Origin: an uncultured Pelagibacteraceae bacterium
GTDB lineage: Bacteria > Pseudomonadota > Alphaproteobacteria > Pelagibacterales > Pelagibacteraceae
Assembly (NCBI GenBank): GCA_902572345.1
Contig: CACGEW010000005.1
Span: 1 to 64,000 of the forward strand
Direction of reading: 5' to 3'
Length of the DNA: 64,000 nucleotides
Position 1 is the stretch's first letter; the number at the start of each line of letters is the position of its first letter. Under the pieces are notes generated by a model. It was given only the letters and a program-made list of their open reading frames with translations, ran no database searches and had not been told where the DNA came from. The position numbers and the translations under genes were made by a program. Shown piece by piece: positions 32,944 to 43,701 of the stretch.

Positions 32944-34714
32944 ATATTGGTAATGAAATCTTAACTACTACACCTTTTCTTTCTTTAGAGTTTTTAATTG
33001 AAAATGTTCCAGAATGCTCATTAATTATTTTTGTTACGATTGGTAGTCCTAAACCAGTTCCTGTTTTTTTAGTTGTGAAATAAGGTGTCATTGCTTTTTT
33101 AGCGTCTGTAATACCATTGCCATTATCAGTTATACTAATGGTTATATAGTCATTATTATTAACTATTTCTATGTTAATATTTCCTTTTAAATCAGGCTCT
33201 TTTTGAGTTCTTTCCATTAAGGACTCTTCGGAATTTTTAATTAGGTTGATAAAAACTCTATTTAGCTGATCTTCATCACCATAAATAAATTTGGCATTGG
33301 TTCGATCAATTACATTAATAGTGTTTTTAGAGGAAATTTTAATAAAATCTAATGACTTATTAATTAATTCAATTGCATTAACTTTTTTAAGAATCGGTCT
33401 CGGCATTCTTGCAAAGTTTGAGAATTCATTTACTAATTTTTCAATATCTTTAATTTGTCTATTTATAGTTTCCAAATATTTTTCAAAATTTTTACCGTCA
33501 TCAGTAAATTTATCTTTGTATTTTTCTCTTAAACTATCAATTGATAATTGAATTGGTGTAAGAGGATTTTTAATTTCGTGTGCTAGTTTTCTTGCAACAC
33601 TTTCCCAAGCTTCATATCTTTCTGTTAGTAAAAGTTTATCTTGTTGTTCTTTCAATCTTTCGATCATTTGATTAAAATTTTGGTTTAGTTGAGTGAATTC
33701 ATCATCTGATTGAATATCTGGAACTTTAACATCTAAAGCCCCTTTGCTAATAGAGTCAGATGCACTTATTAAATTAATTATAGGTTTGGTTAATCTTGAA
33801 GCGAAAGTTATGGCAATTGCTGTTGATAAAAATAATAATAATGTAACTACTATGATGTATATAATTGCAAAAGTAACTTTTATTCCTGTCTGACTATTTT
33901 CGACAGAATAATAAAAATTAACCGCTTGTTCGGTTTCATTTAAATATCTTAAAATTTCTGTATCGATATTTCTCGATATATAAAGGTAAGTATCAACTAA
34001 AGATGTAAGTTTAACCATTATTGTAGTTTTATTTTCTAAGCTGTCTGTTACAAAAACTGCTTTTCCTTCTAGAGCTTGATCATAATCGCTATCAGCTGGA
34101 ACTATAAATTCTTCATTTATATCTCTTACATCTGAAAGCAAAATATTACCTAGACTATCAATTAGATAAACATCGTCAATTTTTCTTAAAAGTTTCTCAG
34201 ATCTTAAAATATTTTTAAAACGATTTGAATTAGAATAATAAAAACTTGATGCACGATTTAAACCAACACTCATTAGAATAACATCGGATAAAACGTTTTC
34301 TTTATTTTCCTCTAAATAATTTTTTGCAACATCGTATGAGTTATTAACAGCTTTTGTAATTTGTTTATCAAAATAATTTTGTATGCCAAAATTAAAAATG
34401 AATAATGAAAAAATTGCCACTATTAGTGAGGGTATTACGGTAAAAAGTGAAAAAACAGAAATATATTTTAAATTTGTTTGTGATCCCTTTTTATTTTTTT
34501 TTCCTGTATAGTAGAAACGATAAAAATTTCTAAATATTAATGTAAAAAAAATTAATAATAAAACGATGTCTACTATTAATAATGACTGAAGATTTTGATC
34601 TGTTAATGGAATAAATCCCTCGTTTATAAAAGTAAGAATAGTGACAATCCCCATAAAAATACATAAAAATGAGGATAAAATAATCCAATTAAAATTTTTA
34701 ATTATCTTGAACAT
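32936..34714 (-). CDS. ntrY: Sensor histidine kinase NtrY
   Basis: 592 residues. Two N-terminal hydrophobic hairpins (about 10-60 and 80-112) flank a periplasmic sensor region that ends at a third transmembrane part near 280-305. A HAMP linker, the phosphate-accepting ARKLAHEIKNPLTPIQLSID and ATPase motifs FINLIKNSEE and GTGLGLPIVTKI follow. It phosphorylates NtrX and is the first gene of ntrY-ntrX-trkA-trkH. It is divergent from ispDF across 48 bases. The NtrB/NtrC pair that normally precedes it is absent here. Confidence 0.94.
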   Translation of the reverse strand: MFKIIKNFNWIILSSFLCIFMGIVTILTFINEGFIPLTDQNLQSLLIVDIVLLLIFFTLIFRNFYRFYYTGKKNKKGSQTNLKYISVFSLFTVIPSLIVAIFSLFIFNFGIQNYFDKQITKAVNNSYDVAKNYLEENKENVLSDVILMSVGLNRASSFYYSNSNRFKNILRSEKLLRKIDDVYLIDSLGNILLSDVRDINEEFIVPADSDYDQALEGKAVFVTDSLENKTTIMVKLTSLVDTYLYISRNIDTEILRYLNETEQAVNFYYSVENSQTGIKVTFAIIYIIVVTLLLFLSTAIAITFASRLTKPIINLISASDSISKGALDVKVPDIQSDDEFTQLNQNFNQMIERLKEQQDKLLLTERYEAWESVARKLAHEIKNPLTPIQLSIDSLREKYKDKFTDDGKNFEKYLETINRQIKDIEKLVNEFSNFARMPRPILKKVNAIELINKSLDFIKISSKNTINVIDRTNAKFIYGDEDQLNRVFINLIKNSEESLMERTQKEPDLKGNINIEIVNNNDYITISITDNGNGITDAKKAMTPYFTTKKTGTGLGLPIVTKIINEHSGTFSIKNSKERKGVVVKISLPIYA

Positions 34715-34762
34715 CTTAAATAACCATTAAATATCTGTATAAATATTATATAAGTTAATATC

Positions 34763-35908
34763 ATGAGTTTTTGTTTAATAATTCTTGCTGGAGGTGATAG
34801 CCATAGATTTAGGTCTAAAATTGCCAAACCTTATCAAAAAATTGCAGGCAAATCATTAATCGAAATTAACATTATTAAAGCGCGTAAATTCAAACAAATT
34901 AAAAAGATTATTCTAGTTTATAACAAAAAAGACTTAAAAAAAGTAAAATCACTAAAACTTAAAAATGTTACATTGATAAAAGGTGGAAATAGCAGACAAC
35001 AATCTACTTTTAATGCTTTAAAGCATCTTAAAAATCAAAAAGGAGTTTCTAAGGTTTTAATTCACGATGTAGCTAGGCCTAATTTTTCATTAAGATTATT
35101 GAGTTCAGTTATTAAACATATGAAAAATGCTAGGGCTGTAGTTCCAAGGATCAGCATTCAAGATGCAATAAAACAAATAATCGACTCAAGTAAAGAGGAA
35201 TATATTATTGGTAAAAAAAGAGATAATTTATTTTTGACACAAACACCTCAAGCTTTCAATTTGAAAGAAATTTTTCATTTACATAAAACTAATTCTAATA
35301 AATACAGAGATGATGATATCTCTTTATTTATGGATCTAAATAAAATTGAATTTGTTGAAGGTGAAAAAAGTAATTTTAAAATTACAGACTATTCAGATTT
35401 TGAAAATTTAAAGAATATTTATAAATCTAAACAAAGTGTTGGAATAGGTTTTGATGTTCATAGATTAGTACCAAAAAGAAAACTTTATTTAGCTGGTTTA
35501 AAGATAAAATCAAAGCTGGGGACACTGGGTCATTCAGATGGAGATCCTGTTCTACACTCAGTGGCTGATGCGATTTTAGGTGCTTGTAAAATGGGTGATA
35601 TTGGCCAAATGTTTTCTGATAAAAATAAAAAATTTAAAAACATAAGATCCACAATTTTACTTCAAAAGGTGGTAGAACAAATTAAATTTAATGGTTATTT
35701 CATAAATAACATTGATATTAATATTATTACTCAAACACCTAAAATCAAAAATTATAAAAACAAAATGATCAATAATATTGCTAAACTTTGTAAAATTTCA
35801 AAAGACCAAATAAATATTAAAGGGAAAACAACTGAAAAACTTGGTGTGATAGGTAAAGAAAAGGCAATAGCATGTGAAGTTATATGTTCAGTTATAAAAT
35901 ATGATTAA
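34763..35908 (+). CDS. ispDF: Bifunctional IspD/IspF enzyme of MEP isoprenoid synthesis
   Basis: 381 residues. The N-terminal about 225 residues are the 4-diphosphocytidyl-2-C-methylerythritol synthase (LAGGDSHRFRSKIAKPYQKI, VLIHDVARPN, TQTPQAFNL). The rest is the 2-C-methylerythritol 2,4-cyclodiphosphate synthase with GIGFDVHRL metal ligands, LGHSDGDPVLHSVADAILGA and IKGKTTEKLGVIGKEKAI. The IspD-IspF fusion is common in alphaproteobacteria. It overlaps pgpA by 8 bases. dxr of the same pathway lies at the right edge. Confidence 0.95.
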   Translation: MSFCLIILAGGDSHRFRSKIAKPYQKIAGKSLIEINIIKARKFKQIKKIILVYNKKDLKKVKSLKLKNVTLIKGGNSRQQSTFNALKHLKNQKGVSKVLIHDVARPNFSLRLLSSVIKHMKNARAVVPRISIQDAIKQIIDSSKEEYIIGKKRDNLFLTQTPQAFNLKEIFHLHKTNSNKYRDDDISLFMDLNKIEFVEGEKSNFKITDYSDFENLKNIYKSKQSVGIGFDVHRLVPKRKLYLAGLKIKSKLGTLGHSDGDPVLHSVADAILGACKMGDIGQMFSDKNKKFKNIRSTILLQKVVEQIKFNGYFINNIDINIITQTPKIKNYKNKMINNIAKLCKISKDQINIKGKTTEKLGVIGKEKAIACEVICSVIKYD

Positions 35909-36404
35909 AACTTTCAATTATTTATTTGTAACATGTTTTGGAATTGGATCATTTAAATTTGCTCCTGGAACAATAACGTCTCTTATAACAACTGTTTTTC
36001 TATACAGCTTATTTCATATAATTAATTTACCTAACATCGCAATTTTGATTATTTTACTAATAGTTTTTATTTATTCTTTTTATGCTGTGTCTGAATATAT
36101 AAAATATAATGAAAACAAGGATCCTAAAGAAGTTGTTGTAGATGAATTCATCGGGCAATCTATTCCAATTTATTTATATGAAATTGCTCATGGAAGTACG
36201 AAAGACTCAAATGAAGCAGCTCTATTTTATTTATATATTTTTATTTTGTTTCGATATTTTGACATCAAAAAACCTTTTCCAGTCAGTTTTTTCGATAAAA
36301 AATTTAAAAATAGTTTTGGAGTAATAATGGATGATGTTGTTGCTGGCTTATATGTGGTTCTTACATTGATAATTTTTATGGTAATTAAATCAAAATTTTT
36401 CTAA
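35901..36404 (+). CDS. pgpA: Phosphatidylglycerophosphatase A
   Basis: 167 residues with several transmembrane segments. The motif FGIGSFKFAPGTITSL near 14-29 and DPKEVVVDEFIGQSIPI near 74-90, then the FRYFDIKKPFPVSFFD and GVIMDDVVAGLY motifs near 118-151, are hallmarks of PgpA. It dephosphorylates phosphatidylglycerol phosphate at the inner membrane. It overlaps ispDF by 8 bases and shares one base with the cinA-like gene, in the common alphaproteobacterial order ispDF-pgpA-cinA. Confidence 0.92.
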   Translation: MIKTFNYLFVTCFGIGSFKFAPGTITSLITTVFLYSLFHIINLPNIAILIILLIVFIYSFYAVSEYIKYNENKDPKEVVVDEFIGQSIPIYLYEIAHGSTKDSNEAALFYLYIFILFRYFDIKKPFPVSFFDKKFKNSFGVIMDDVVAGLYVVLTLIIFMVIKSKFF

Positions 36405-36883
36405 TGAGTTTAAATAAAAAGATAATTTCATTAATCAAAAGAAAAAAGATAAAACTTGCGATTGCTGAGTCTTGTACAGGAGGAATGCTGTCTAGCACTA
36501 TTACCTCTGTAAGTGGCTCATCAAAAGTATTTACGATGGGCTTAGTTACTTACTCAAATCAAGCCAAAACAAGTATTTTAAAAGTGCCTCAAAAAATAAT
36601 AAAAAAGTATGGCGCTGTAAGTGTTCAATGTTGTTTGGCTATGGTTAATAACCTAAGTAAAATTAGTAAATCAAAATTATGTGTTTCCATAACAGGGATA
36701 GCTGGTCCTAAAGGCGGATCTAAACAAAAACCAGTTGGTTTAGTTTATATTGGAATTAGAGTTGGAAAAAAGGTTGTTGTAAATAAATGTAATTTTAAAA
36801 ATAAAGGTAGAGCTTACATTCAAAGACAAACAGTAAAAAAATCTCTTAATCTGTTATTTAGATTAATTAAACAGGGTAACTAA
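36404..36883 (+). CDS. pncC: CinA C-terminal domain protein, probable nicotinamide-nucleotide amidohydrolase
   Basis: 159 residues, corresponding to the stand-alone C-terminal domain of CinA. The signature IAESCTGGMLSSTITSVSGSSKVF (about 20-43) and SITGIAGPKGG (about 97-107) are intact. PncC deamidates nicotinamide mononucleotide in NAD recycling. It is translationally joined to pgpA and overlaps the convergent small membrane-protein gene by 17 bases at its 3' end. Confidence 0.92.
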   Translation: MSLNKKIISLIKRKKIKLAIAESCTGGMLSSTITSVSGSSKVFTMGLVTYSNQAKTSILKVPQKIIKKYGAVSVQCCLAMVNNLSKISKSKLCVSITGIAGPKGGSKQKPVGLVYIGIRVGKKVVVNKCNFKNKGRAYIQRQTVKKSLNLLFRLIKQGN

Positions 36884-37178
36884 ATTCTGGGTTTACTATA
36901 AAATTCAACAAATGAGCCGTAAAACTATTTAATAATAAGAATATACCAAACGCATTAAGGTAAAGGATAAAAACTAAGAAATTTCTTGCTCTTTTTTTAG
37001 CTAAAAGATTTTTATTTTCGGGCACCCAATTTTTGTTTGGAGATTTAAAATCATATGAAAACATCCAATAAGTTATATCGCTTTCATTAGGGTCACCGGT
37101 TCTAATTTTTTTAATATATGAAGCTAGACTTTTAAATGTAAAAATAAAAACTACTAATAAGACTGTAATAACTAACAT
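36867..37178 (-). CDS. Small two-helix membrane protein, function unknown
   Basis: 103 residues. A first transmembrane helix ([18 protein letters not shown], about 1-18) and a second (RNFLVFILYLNAFGIFLLLN, about 65-84) are separated by a basic and polar loop (KKIRTGDPNESDIT, SPNKNWVPENKN). No domain recognised. It shares one base with the COQ10-like gene, so it is at the tail of the tpiA-to-COQ10 operon, and overlaps pncC in a convergent way. Confidence 0.65.
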   Translation of the reverse strand: MLVITVLLVVFIFTFKSLASYIKKIRTGDPNESDITYWMFSYDFKSPNKNWVPENKNLLAKKRARNFLVFILYLNAFGIFLLLNSFTAHLLNFIVNPEFSYPV

Positions 37179-37621
37179 TATTTATATAATTGAACTGCCC
37201 TTTCTTCAAAAGCTTTTGCAATTTTATTTAAACCAAGCTCAAAAGATTTTTTCATTATTCCATTTAAAATGGGATTTTTCAATTCAAAATCAATAAAAAA
37301 TTCTAATTGAGTATTGTTGTTTATTTCTTTGAAATGCCACTCATTTTTTAAATGCTTTAAGGGACCATCTAAATTCGTAACAATAATTTTATCACTTTCC
37401 TTATGATATGAAACATGGCTTGAAAAAGTTTCATTTAAGATACTTTTACCGACTTTTAGATCCCCATTGAATGTAATTAAATCTGAACTTTCATTCTTGT
37501 CAAAAATCTTACCTTCAATACACCAAGGAACGAATTCAGGATATTTTTCAATATCAAGAACCATCTCGACAAGTTGATTTTTTTTACAAGGAATAATTTT
37601 TTTTAGTGTTGCGGATGACAT
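37178..37621 (-). CDS. COQ10/RatA-like START domain protein
   Basis: 147 residues. [22 protein letters not shown] (about 13-34) is the signature of the SRPBCC COQ10/RatA family, with a lipid-binding helix-grip fold. In alphaproteobacteria this gene regularly follows lipA, as here (19-base overlap). It probably binds ubiquinone or another polyprenyl lipid and helps respiratory electron transfer; the alternative RatA toxin role of E. coli is less likely in this context. Confidence 0.85.
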   Translation of the reverse strand: MSSATLKKIIPCKKNQLVEMVLDIEKYPEFVPWCIEGKIFDKNESSDLITFNGDLKVGKSILNETFSSHVSYHKESDKIIVTNLDGPLKHLKNEWHFKEINNNTQLEFFIDFELKNPILNGIMKKSFELGLNKIAKAFEERAVQLYK

Positions 37622-38547
37622 TCAAGCTTTTTATTTCTTGCGTCCTGTAATCTTCTGAAGTCTTCATCAGCGTGATATGATGATCTAGTTAAAGGTGAAG
37701 AAGAAACAAGTAAAAAGCCTTTTGTTTTAGCAATATTCTCAAATTCTTTAAATTCATCCGGATGATAATATCGATCTAAAGGATGATGTTTTGCTGAAGG
37801 TTGAAGGTATTGACCTATTGTAATAAAATCAACTTCTGCCGATCTTAAATCATCCATCACTTGAATTACTTCATCTTTTGTTTCACCTAGGCCAACCATA
37901 ATACCTGATTTGGTAAAAACTTTTTTATTAAATACCTTTGCATTTTTAAGTAATTCCAATGAAGCAAAATATCGAGCGCCAGGTCTTACTTTTGTATAAA
38001 GTCTCGGAACTGTTTCTATATTATGATTGAAAACATCTAAATCAGCTTCCAAAACTTTTTTATATGCATCATCTTTTCTTAAAAAATCAGGCGTTAGAAC
38101 TTCAATAGAAGTTTCAGGATTTTTTTCTCTTGTAGCTTTAACAACTTTATAAAAATGCTCTGATCCTCCGTCTTCAAGATCGTCTCTATCAACAGATGTA
38201 ATTACTACATGTTTTAAATTAAGGTCTTTTACTGCTGTAGAAATTTTTAATGGCTCAAAAATATCAAGATCAGTAGGTTTGCCAGTTTTGACATCGCAAA
38301 ATGCACAAGCTCTTGTACACGTATCTCCCATTATCATAAACGTTGCATGTTTCTTACTCCAACACTCAGTAATATTTGGACAGTTTGCTTCCTGGCAAAC
38401 TGTTACAAGATTGTTTTGATTTACAACTTTTTTGGTTTGAAAAAATACTTGAGAGTCCACGATTTTAGATCTTATCCAATCAGGTTTTTTCTTTATTGGG
38501 TTTATGGGTTTGTTTACTTTTTCTGGATGTCTAGGTTTTTCACTCAT
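37603..38547 (-). CDS. lipA: Lipoyl synthase
   Basis: 314 residues. The family N-terminal cluster [13 protein letters not shown] (auxiliary 4Fe-4S site) near 46-58 and the radical-SAM motif CTRACAFC near 76-83 are complete, and [10 protein letters not shown] near the C-terminus contains the Ser ligand. It inserts sulfur into octanoyl groups of 2-oxoacid dehydrogenases. In many alphaproteobacteria pdhABC-lpd stands between eno/ftsB and lipA; here only ftsB remains. It overlaps ftsB by 4 bases. Confidence 0.96.
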   Translation of the reverse strand: MSEKPRHPEKVNKPINPIKKKPDWIRSKIVDSQVFFQTKKVVNQNNLVTVCQEANCPNITECWSKKHATFMIMGDTCTRACAFCDVKTGKPTDLDIFEPLKISTAVKDLNLKHVVITSVDRDDLEDGGSEHFYKVVKATREKNPETSIEVLTPDFLRKDDAYKKVLEADLDVFNHNIETVPRLYTKVRPGARYFASLELLKNAKVFNKKVFTKSGIMVGLGETKDEVIQVMDDLRSAEVDFITIGQYLQPSAKHHPLDRYYHPDEFKEFENIAKTKGFLLVSSSPLTRSSYHADEDFRRLQDARNKKLECHPQH

Positions 38548-38837
38548 TTTAATTTAATTATTATCTCATCCTCAGTCACATATTTAAATTTCTGTCTATA
38601 TAATATATCTAAATAATCTGGATCATTTTTGTTAATTAATGAAATTTTATGATCTAAATTTTTTAATTCGGAAGTCAAAACTTTTTCCTCCTCAAGCAAT
38701 TTTTCATAAGTATTTTTTTTATCAAAATAAGAGATCAATCCTCTTTCGCCTCCAATTAGATTGATACCTATGTAGAGAGTAAAAAAAATATTAAATAAAA
38801 GAAATTTCTTATTTTTTAAACTTTCAATTAACCTCAT
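38544..38837 (-). CDS. ftsB: FtsB/DivIC-type cell-division protein
   Basis: 97 residues. A short basic start, one transmembrane helix ([17 protein letters not shown], about 12-28), then a coiled coil ([20 protein letters not shown], about 44-63) and a small C-terminal domain ([23 protein letters not shown]). This is the layout of FtsB/DivIC septum proteins, and it lies just after eno as in other proteobacteria. It would act in the divisome with FtsL and FtsQ. Confidence 0.85.
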   Translation of the reverse strand: MRLIESLKNKKFLLFNIFFTLYIGINLIGGERGLISYFDKKNTYEKLLEEEKVLTSELKNLDHKISLINKNDPDYLDILYRQKFKYVTEDEIIIKLK

Positions 38838-38840
38838 AAG

Positions 38841-40097
38841 CTAGATTCTAGCCATTTTGGCTTGATTGCCAAGTTCTTCTTCGACGCGTAATAATCTGTT
38901 GTATTTAGCTACTCTTTCAGATCTCGCTAATGAACCTGTCTTAATTTGAGTAGACAGGGTGGCCACTGCCAAATCAGCTATAAACGTGTCTTCTGTGTCT
39001 CCTGATCGATGTGAAATAATAGTACTGAAATTTGCTTTTTTTGCCATTGAAATTACTTCTAGGGTTTCGGTCAAAGTTCCTATTTGATTAGGTTTTATTA
39101 AAATACTATTAGCAGATTTTTCTTTTATACCTTTTTCTAGTCTTTTTGAATTCGTGACAAATAAATCATCCCCAACAATTTGGACTTTATTTCCTATTGC
39201 GGCAGTAACCTTTTTCCATGATTGCCAATCCTCTTCTGCAAATGGATCTTCAATAGATCTGATCGGGTAGCTGGATGTTAATTTTTTATAATAGTTTACA
39301 ACATCATCTACAGGCAGAAAGTTAGATGATTGAATAGAATATTCTCCTTTTTCATTCTTTAATTCGTTTGCAGCTACATCCAAACAAATTACAACGTCGT
39401 TACCTGGTTTTAATTTTGATTTTTCAATAGCTTGAACTATTAGGTCTAGAGCTTCCTCATTAGAATTAATTGATGGAGCAAAACCGCCTTCGTCTCCAAC
39501 ATTCGTTAACATTTTTTTAGATTGTAATAGTTTTTTTAAATTTTGTATTACAAGAAAACATTTTTCTATAGCATCTGTAAAATTTTTTGCAGAGTCAGGC
39601 CTAATCATAAATTCTTGAATATTTAAATCATTATCAGCATGTGCACCGCCATTAATAATATTCATCAATGGAATTGGTAGAGAGTAAGATTTGCCTAAAC
39701 TTTTATAAAGTGATTGCTTATTTGCAATCGCAATACACTTTGCATAAGCTAATGAAACTGCCAATGTTGCGTTTGCACCTAAGTTAGTCTTATTTTCACT
39801 GCCATCTAACTCTATTAAAATTTTATCGATTTTTTCTTGCTGATTGAATCCTAGGTTTTTTAGTTTATTTGAAATTTTACTATTAATATTTTGAACTGCA
39901 GTATTAACACTTTTACCTAAAAATTTATCTTGATCTTTGTCTCTTAATTCGTGAGCTTCGAATGCGCCAGTAGATGCGCCTGATGGCGATATTGCAGTAG
40001 CTGACAAACCGTCATCTAAAAAGATTTCAGCTTCAACAGTAGGATTTCCTCTGCTATCAAAAACTTGACGACCTTTAACACTTTTGATTTTTGCCAT
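38841..40097 (-). CDS. eno: Enolase
   Basis: 418 residues. RQVFDSRGNPTVEAEI (10-25), SGASTGAFEAHELRD (39-53), GDEGGFAP near 201-208, metal ligand site CLDVAANE, SIEDPFAEEDW and the catalytic Lys region SILIKPNQIGTL with SHRSGDTEDTFIADLAV are all intact. It converts 2-phosphoglycerate to phosphoenolpyruvate. It lies 4 bases after kdsA and 3 bases before ftsB in the conserved secG-pyrG-kdsA-eno order. Confidence 0.97.
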   Translation of the reverse strand: MAKIKSVKGRQVFDSRGNPTVEAEIFLDDGLSATAISPSGASTGAFEAHELRDKDQDKFLGKSVNTAVQNINSKISNKLKNLGFNQQEKIDKILIELDGSENKTNLGANATLAVSLAYAKCIAIANKQSLYKSLGKSYSLPIPLMNIINGGAHADNDLNIQEFMIRPDSAKNFTDAIEKCFLVIQNLKKLLQSKKMLTNVGDEGGFAPSINSNEEALDLIVQAIEKSKLKPGNDVVICLDVAANELKNEKGEYSIQSSNFLPVDDVVNYYKKLTSSYPIRSIEDPFAEEDWQSWKKVTAAIGNKVQIVGDDLFVTNSKRLEKGIKEKSANSILIKPNQIGTLTETLEVISMAKKANFSTIISHRSGDTEDTFIADLAVATLSTQIKTGSLARSERVAKYNRLLRVEEELGNQAKMARI

Positions 40098-40101
40098 TCT
40101 T

Positions 40102-40922
40102 TTATTTAACTAACTTATCTATTTCAGTTAATTTTTTTAATAATGCTTTTACTTCATTTAATGGCACCATATTTGGACCATCTGATGGCGCATTGTCAGG
40201 ATCTTCGTGCGTTTCCATAAAAATTGCTCCAACCCCTACAGCTATTGCAGCTCGGGCTAGATAAGGAACAAACTCTCTTTGTCCTCCACTTTTTTCACCC
40301 ATGCCACCTGGTTGTTGAACTGAGTGCGTAGCATCAAAGACAATTGGAAAACCAAATCTTGACATTATTGGCAAAGCTCTCATGTCAGATACGAGAGTGT
40401 TGTAACCAAAACTTGCGCCTCTTTCCGTAATTAAAATATTTTTATTTCCACTCTCTTCAATTTTTTTAATCACATTTGCCATATCCCAAGGTGCTAAAAA
40501 CTGTCCTTTTTTCACATTAATTATTTTTCCAGTTTTAGCAGCAGCAATTAATAAATCTGTTTGACGGCAAAGAAATGCTGGGATTTGCAAAACATCAACA
40601 TGTTTAGCAACTACCGAACATTGCTCTGCAGTGTGTACATCTGTTAGCACAGGTAATCCAACTTCCTTTCTAATTTTGTCAAATATAGGCAGAGATTTTT
40701 CTAATCCCATACCTCTTTTTCCTTTAAGACTTGTTCTGTTAGCTTTGTCAAATGAAGTTTTGTAAATTAAATTAATTCCAAGTTCACTAGTAATTTTTTT
40801 AAGCTCTGATGAAATCTTTAAAGCATGTTTTTCATTTTCTAACTGACAAGGCCCTGCTATTAAAGTAAATGGCTTATCATTAGCTATTTCAAAGTTAGAA
40901 CATTTTACTTTATGATTTGACA

Positions 40923-40923
<1 letters not shown>
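40102..40923 (-). CDS. kdsA: 3-deoxy-D-manno-octulosonate 8-phosphate synthase
   Basis: 273 residues. [13 protein letters not shown] near 19-31, [18 protein letters not shown] near 54-71, [22 protein letters not shown] and [20 protein letters not shown] are the family motifs. It makes KDO 8-phosphate for lipopolysaccharide from arabinose 5-phosphate and PEP; with the lpx cluster it supports a full LPS. It shares one base with the pyrG end. Confidence 0.96.
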
Positions 40924-42581
<1,658 letters not shown>

Positions 42582-42589
42582 AGACTTAA

Positions 42590-42889
42590 TTACTTAGACT
42601 GAGGAATTTGTGGAAGGTTTGAATTTTCTTCTTCCTCTTTCTCTAAAACTGACTGTGTTTCGCGAAGTTCATCCCTTGAAATTGCCACAATAGCAATACT
42701 GCAAATTATAAATAATGCAGCAACTATCGAAGTAAATTTTGTTAAGAAAGTACCAACTGATCTTGCTGACGTGAAATTATCTTGTGAAACACCTAAACCT
42801 AACGCGCCACCTTCAGATCTTTGCAACAAAATAATTATTACTAAGATTACAGCTAAAACTATATTTACAAAGATAAGTAAACTTTCCAT
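42590..42889 (-). CDS. secG: Protein translocase subunit SecG
   Basis: 99 residues. Two transmembrane helices (about 4-22 and 53-71) flank the conserved LLQRSEGGALGLG...(about 22-34), typical of SecG. The C-terminal tail is acidic (EKEEEENSNLPQ). It is part of SecYEG and lies 5 bases after the tpiA stop codon, in the common alphaproteobacterial order tpiA-secG-pyrG. Confidence 0.93.
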   Translation of the reverse strand: MESLLIFVNIVLAVILVIIILLQRSEGGALGLGVSQDNFTSARSVGTFLTKFTSIVAALFIICSIAIVAISRDELRETQSVLEKEEEENSNLPQIPQSK

Positions 42890-42894
42890 TCTGT

Positions 42895-43638
42895 TTATCT
42901 ATAGTAATTTTTTATTATATCAATAAATTTTTTGGAAGTTTTTGAAGCTCCACCTATTAGAAAACCGTCTATTTCCCTGATTTCTTTAAACATCTTAACA
43001 TTGCTGCCATCTACAGAGCCGCCGTATAAAACTGCTGGACTATTTTTTTTAAATATTCCATTTAAAACTTTTTTGATATGGATTGTTGTTTTTTTTAATT
43101 CATTTGCAGTTGGAATTTTTCCTGTTCCAATTGACCAAATAGGTTCGTAAGCTACAATAATATTTTTTTTGTTAAATTTTTTTTCTAAAACTTTAGTCAA
43201 TTGTCTTTTTAGAACACTAAGTGTTTTTTGATTTTTTTTCTCTAATTTGTTTTCACCAATACAAAAAACTACTTTCAAATTGTTACTAAGAGCATATCTT
43301 ACTTTATCCTTTAACATTGAGTCAGTATCGCCTTCTCCTCTATTATCTGAATGTCCAACTAAAGTGTATTTAGCACCTACGCTTTTGAGCATATAAGGGC
43401 TTATAGCAGCAGTGTTAGAGGAAAATTGTTCTTTCTGATAGCAGTTTTGAGCACCTATTAAAACTCTCTTATTTTTAAAAAACTTAGAATAATTTTCAAT
43501 TAAAGTGTATGGAGGAGTAATTATTACTTTATAATTGTTTCTATTTTTGTCTTTTGCATAGTATGAATTAATTTTATTAAGAATACCTATAGATTTTGGC
43601 GTACCAAACATTTTCCAATTACCAATAAAATATCTCAT
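42895..43638 (-). CDS. tpiA: Triose-phosphate isomerase
   Basis: 247 residues. FIGNWKMFGTP near 4-14 has the catalytic Lys, YTLVGHSDNRGEGDT near 91-105 the catalytic His (usually GHSERR, here GHSDNR), IVAYEPIWSIGTGKIP near 160-175 the catalytic Glu, and VLYGGSVDGSN the phosphate loop. It interconverts DHAP and glyceraldehyde 3-phosphate, linking glycerol use to gap. It is divergent from ppiD across 63 bases. Confidence 0.95.
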   Translation of the reverse strand: MRYFIGNWKMFGTPKSIGILNKINSYYAKDKNRNNYKVIITPPYTLIENYSKFFKNKRVLIGAQNCYQKEQFSSNTAAISPYMLKSVGAKYTLVGHSDNRGEGDTDSMLKDKVRYALSNNLKVVFCIGENKLEKKNQKTLSVLKRQLTKVLEKKFNKKNIIVAYEPIWSIGTGKIPTANELKKTTIHIKKVLNGIFKKNSPAVLYGGSVDGSNVKMFKEIREIDGFLIGGASKTSKKFIDIIKNYYR

Positions 43639-43701
43639 AATTTGCCTTAATATAAATTTTAATTTATAGGTGTATAAATTTGAACTTATTAAATTAATAT
43701 A

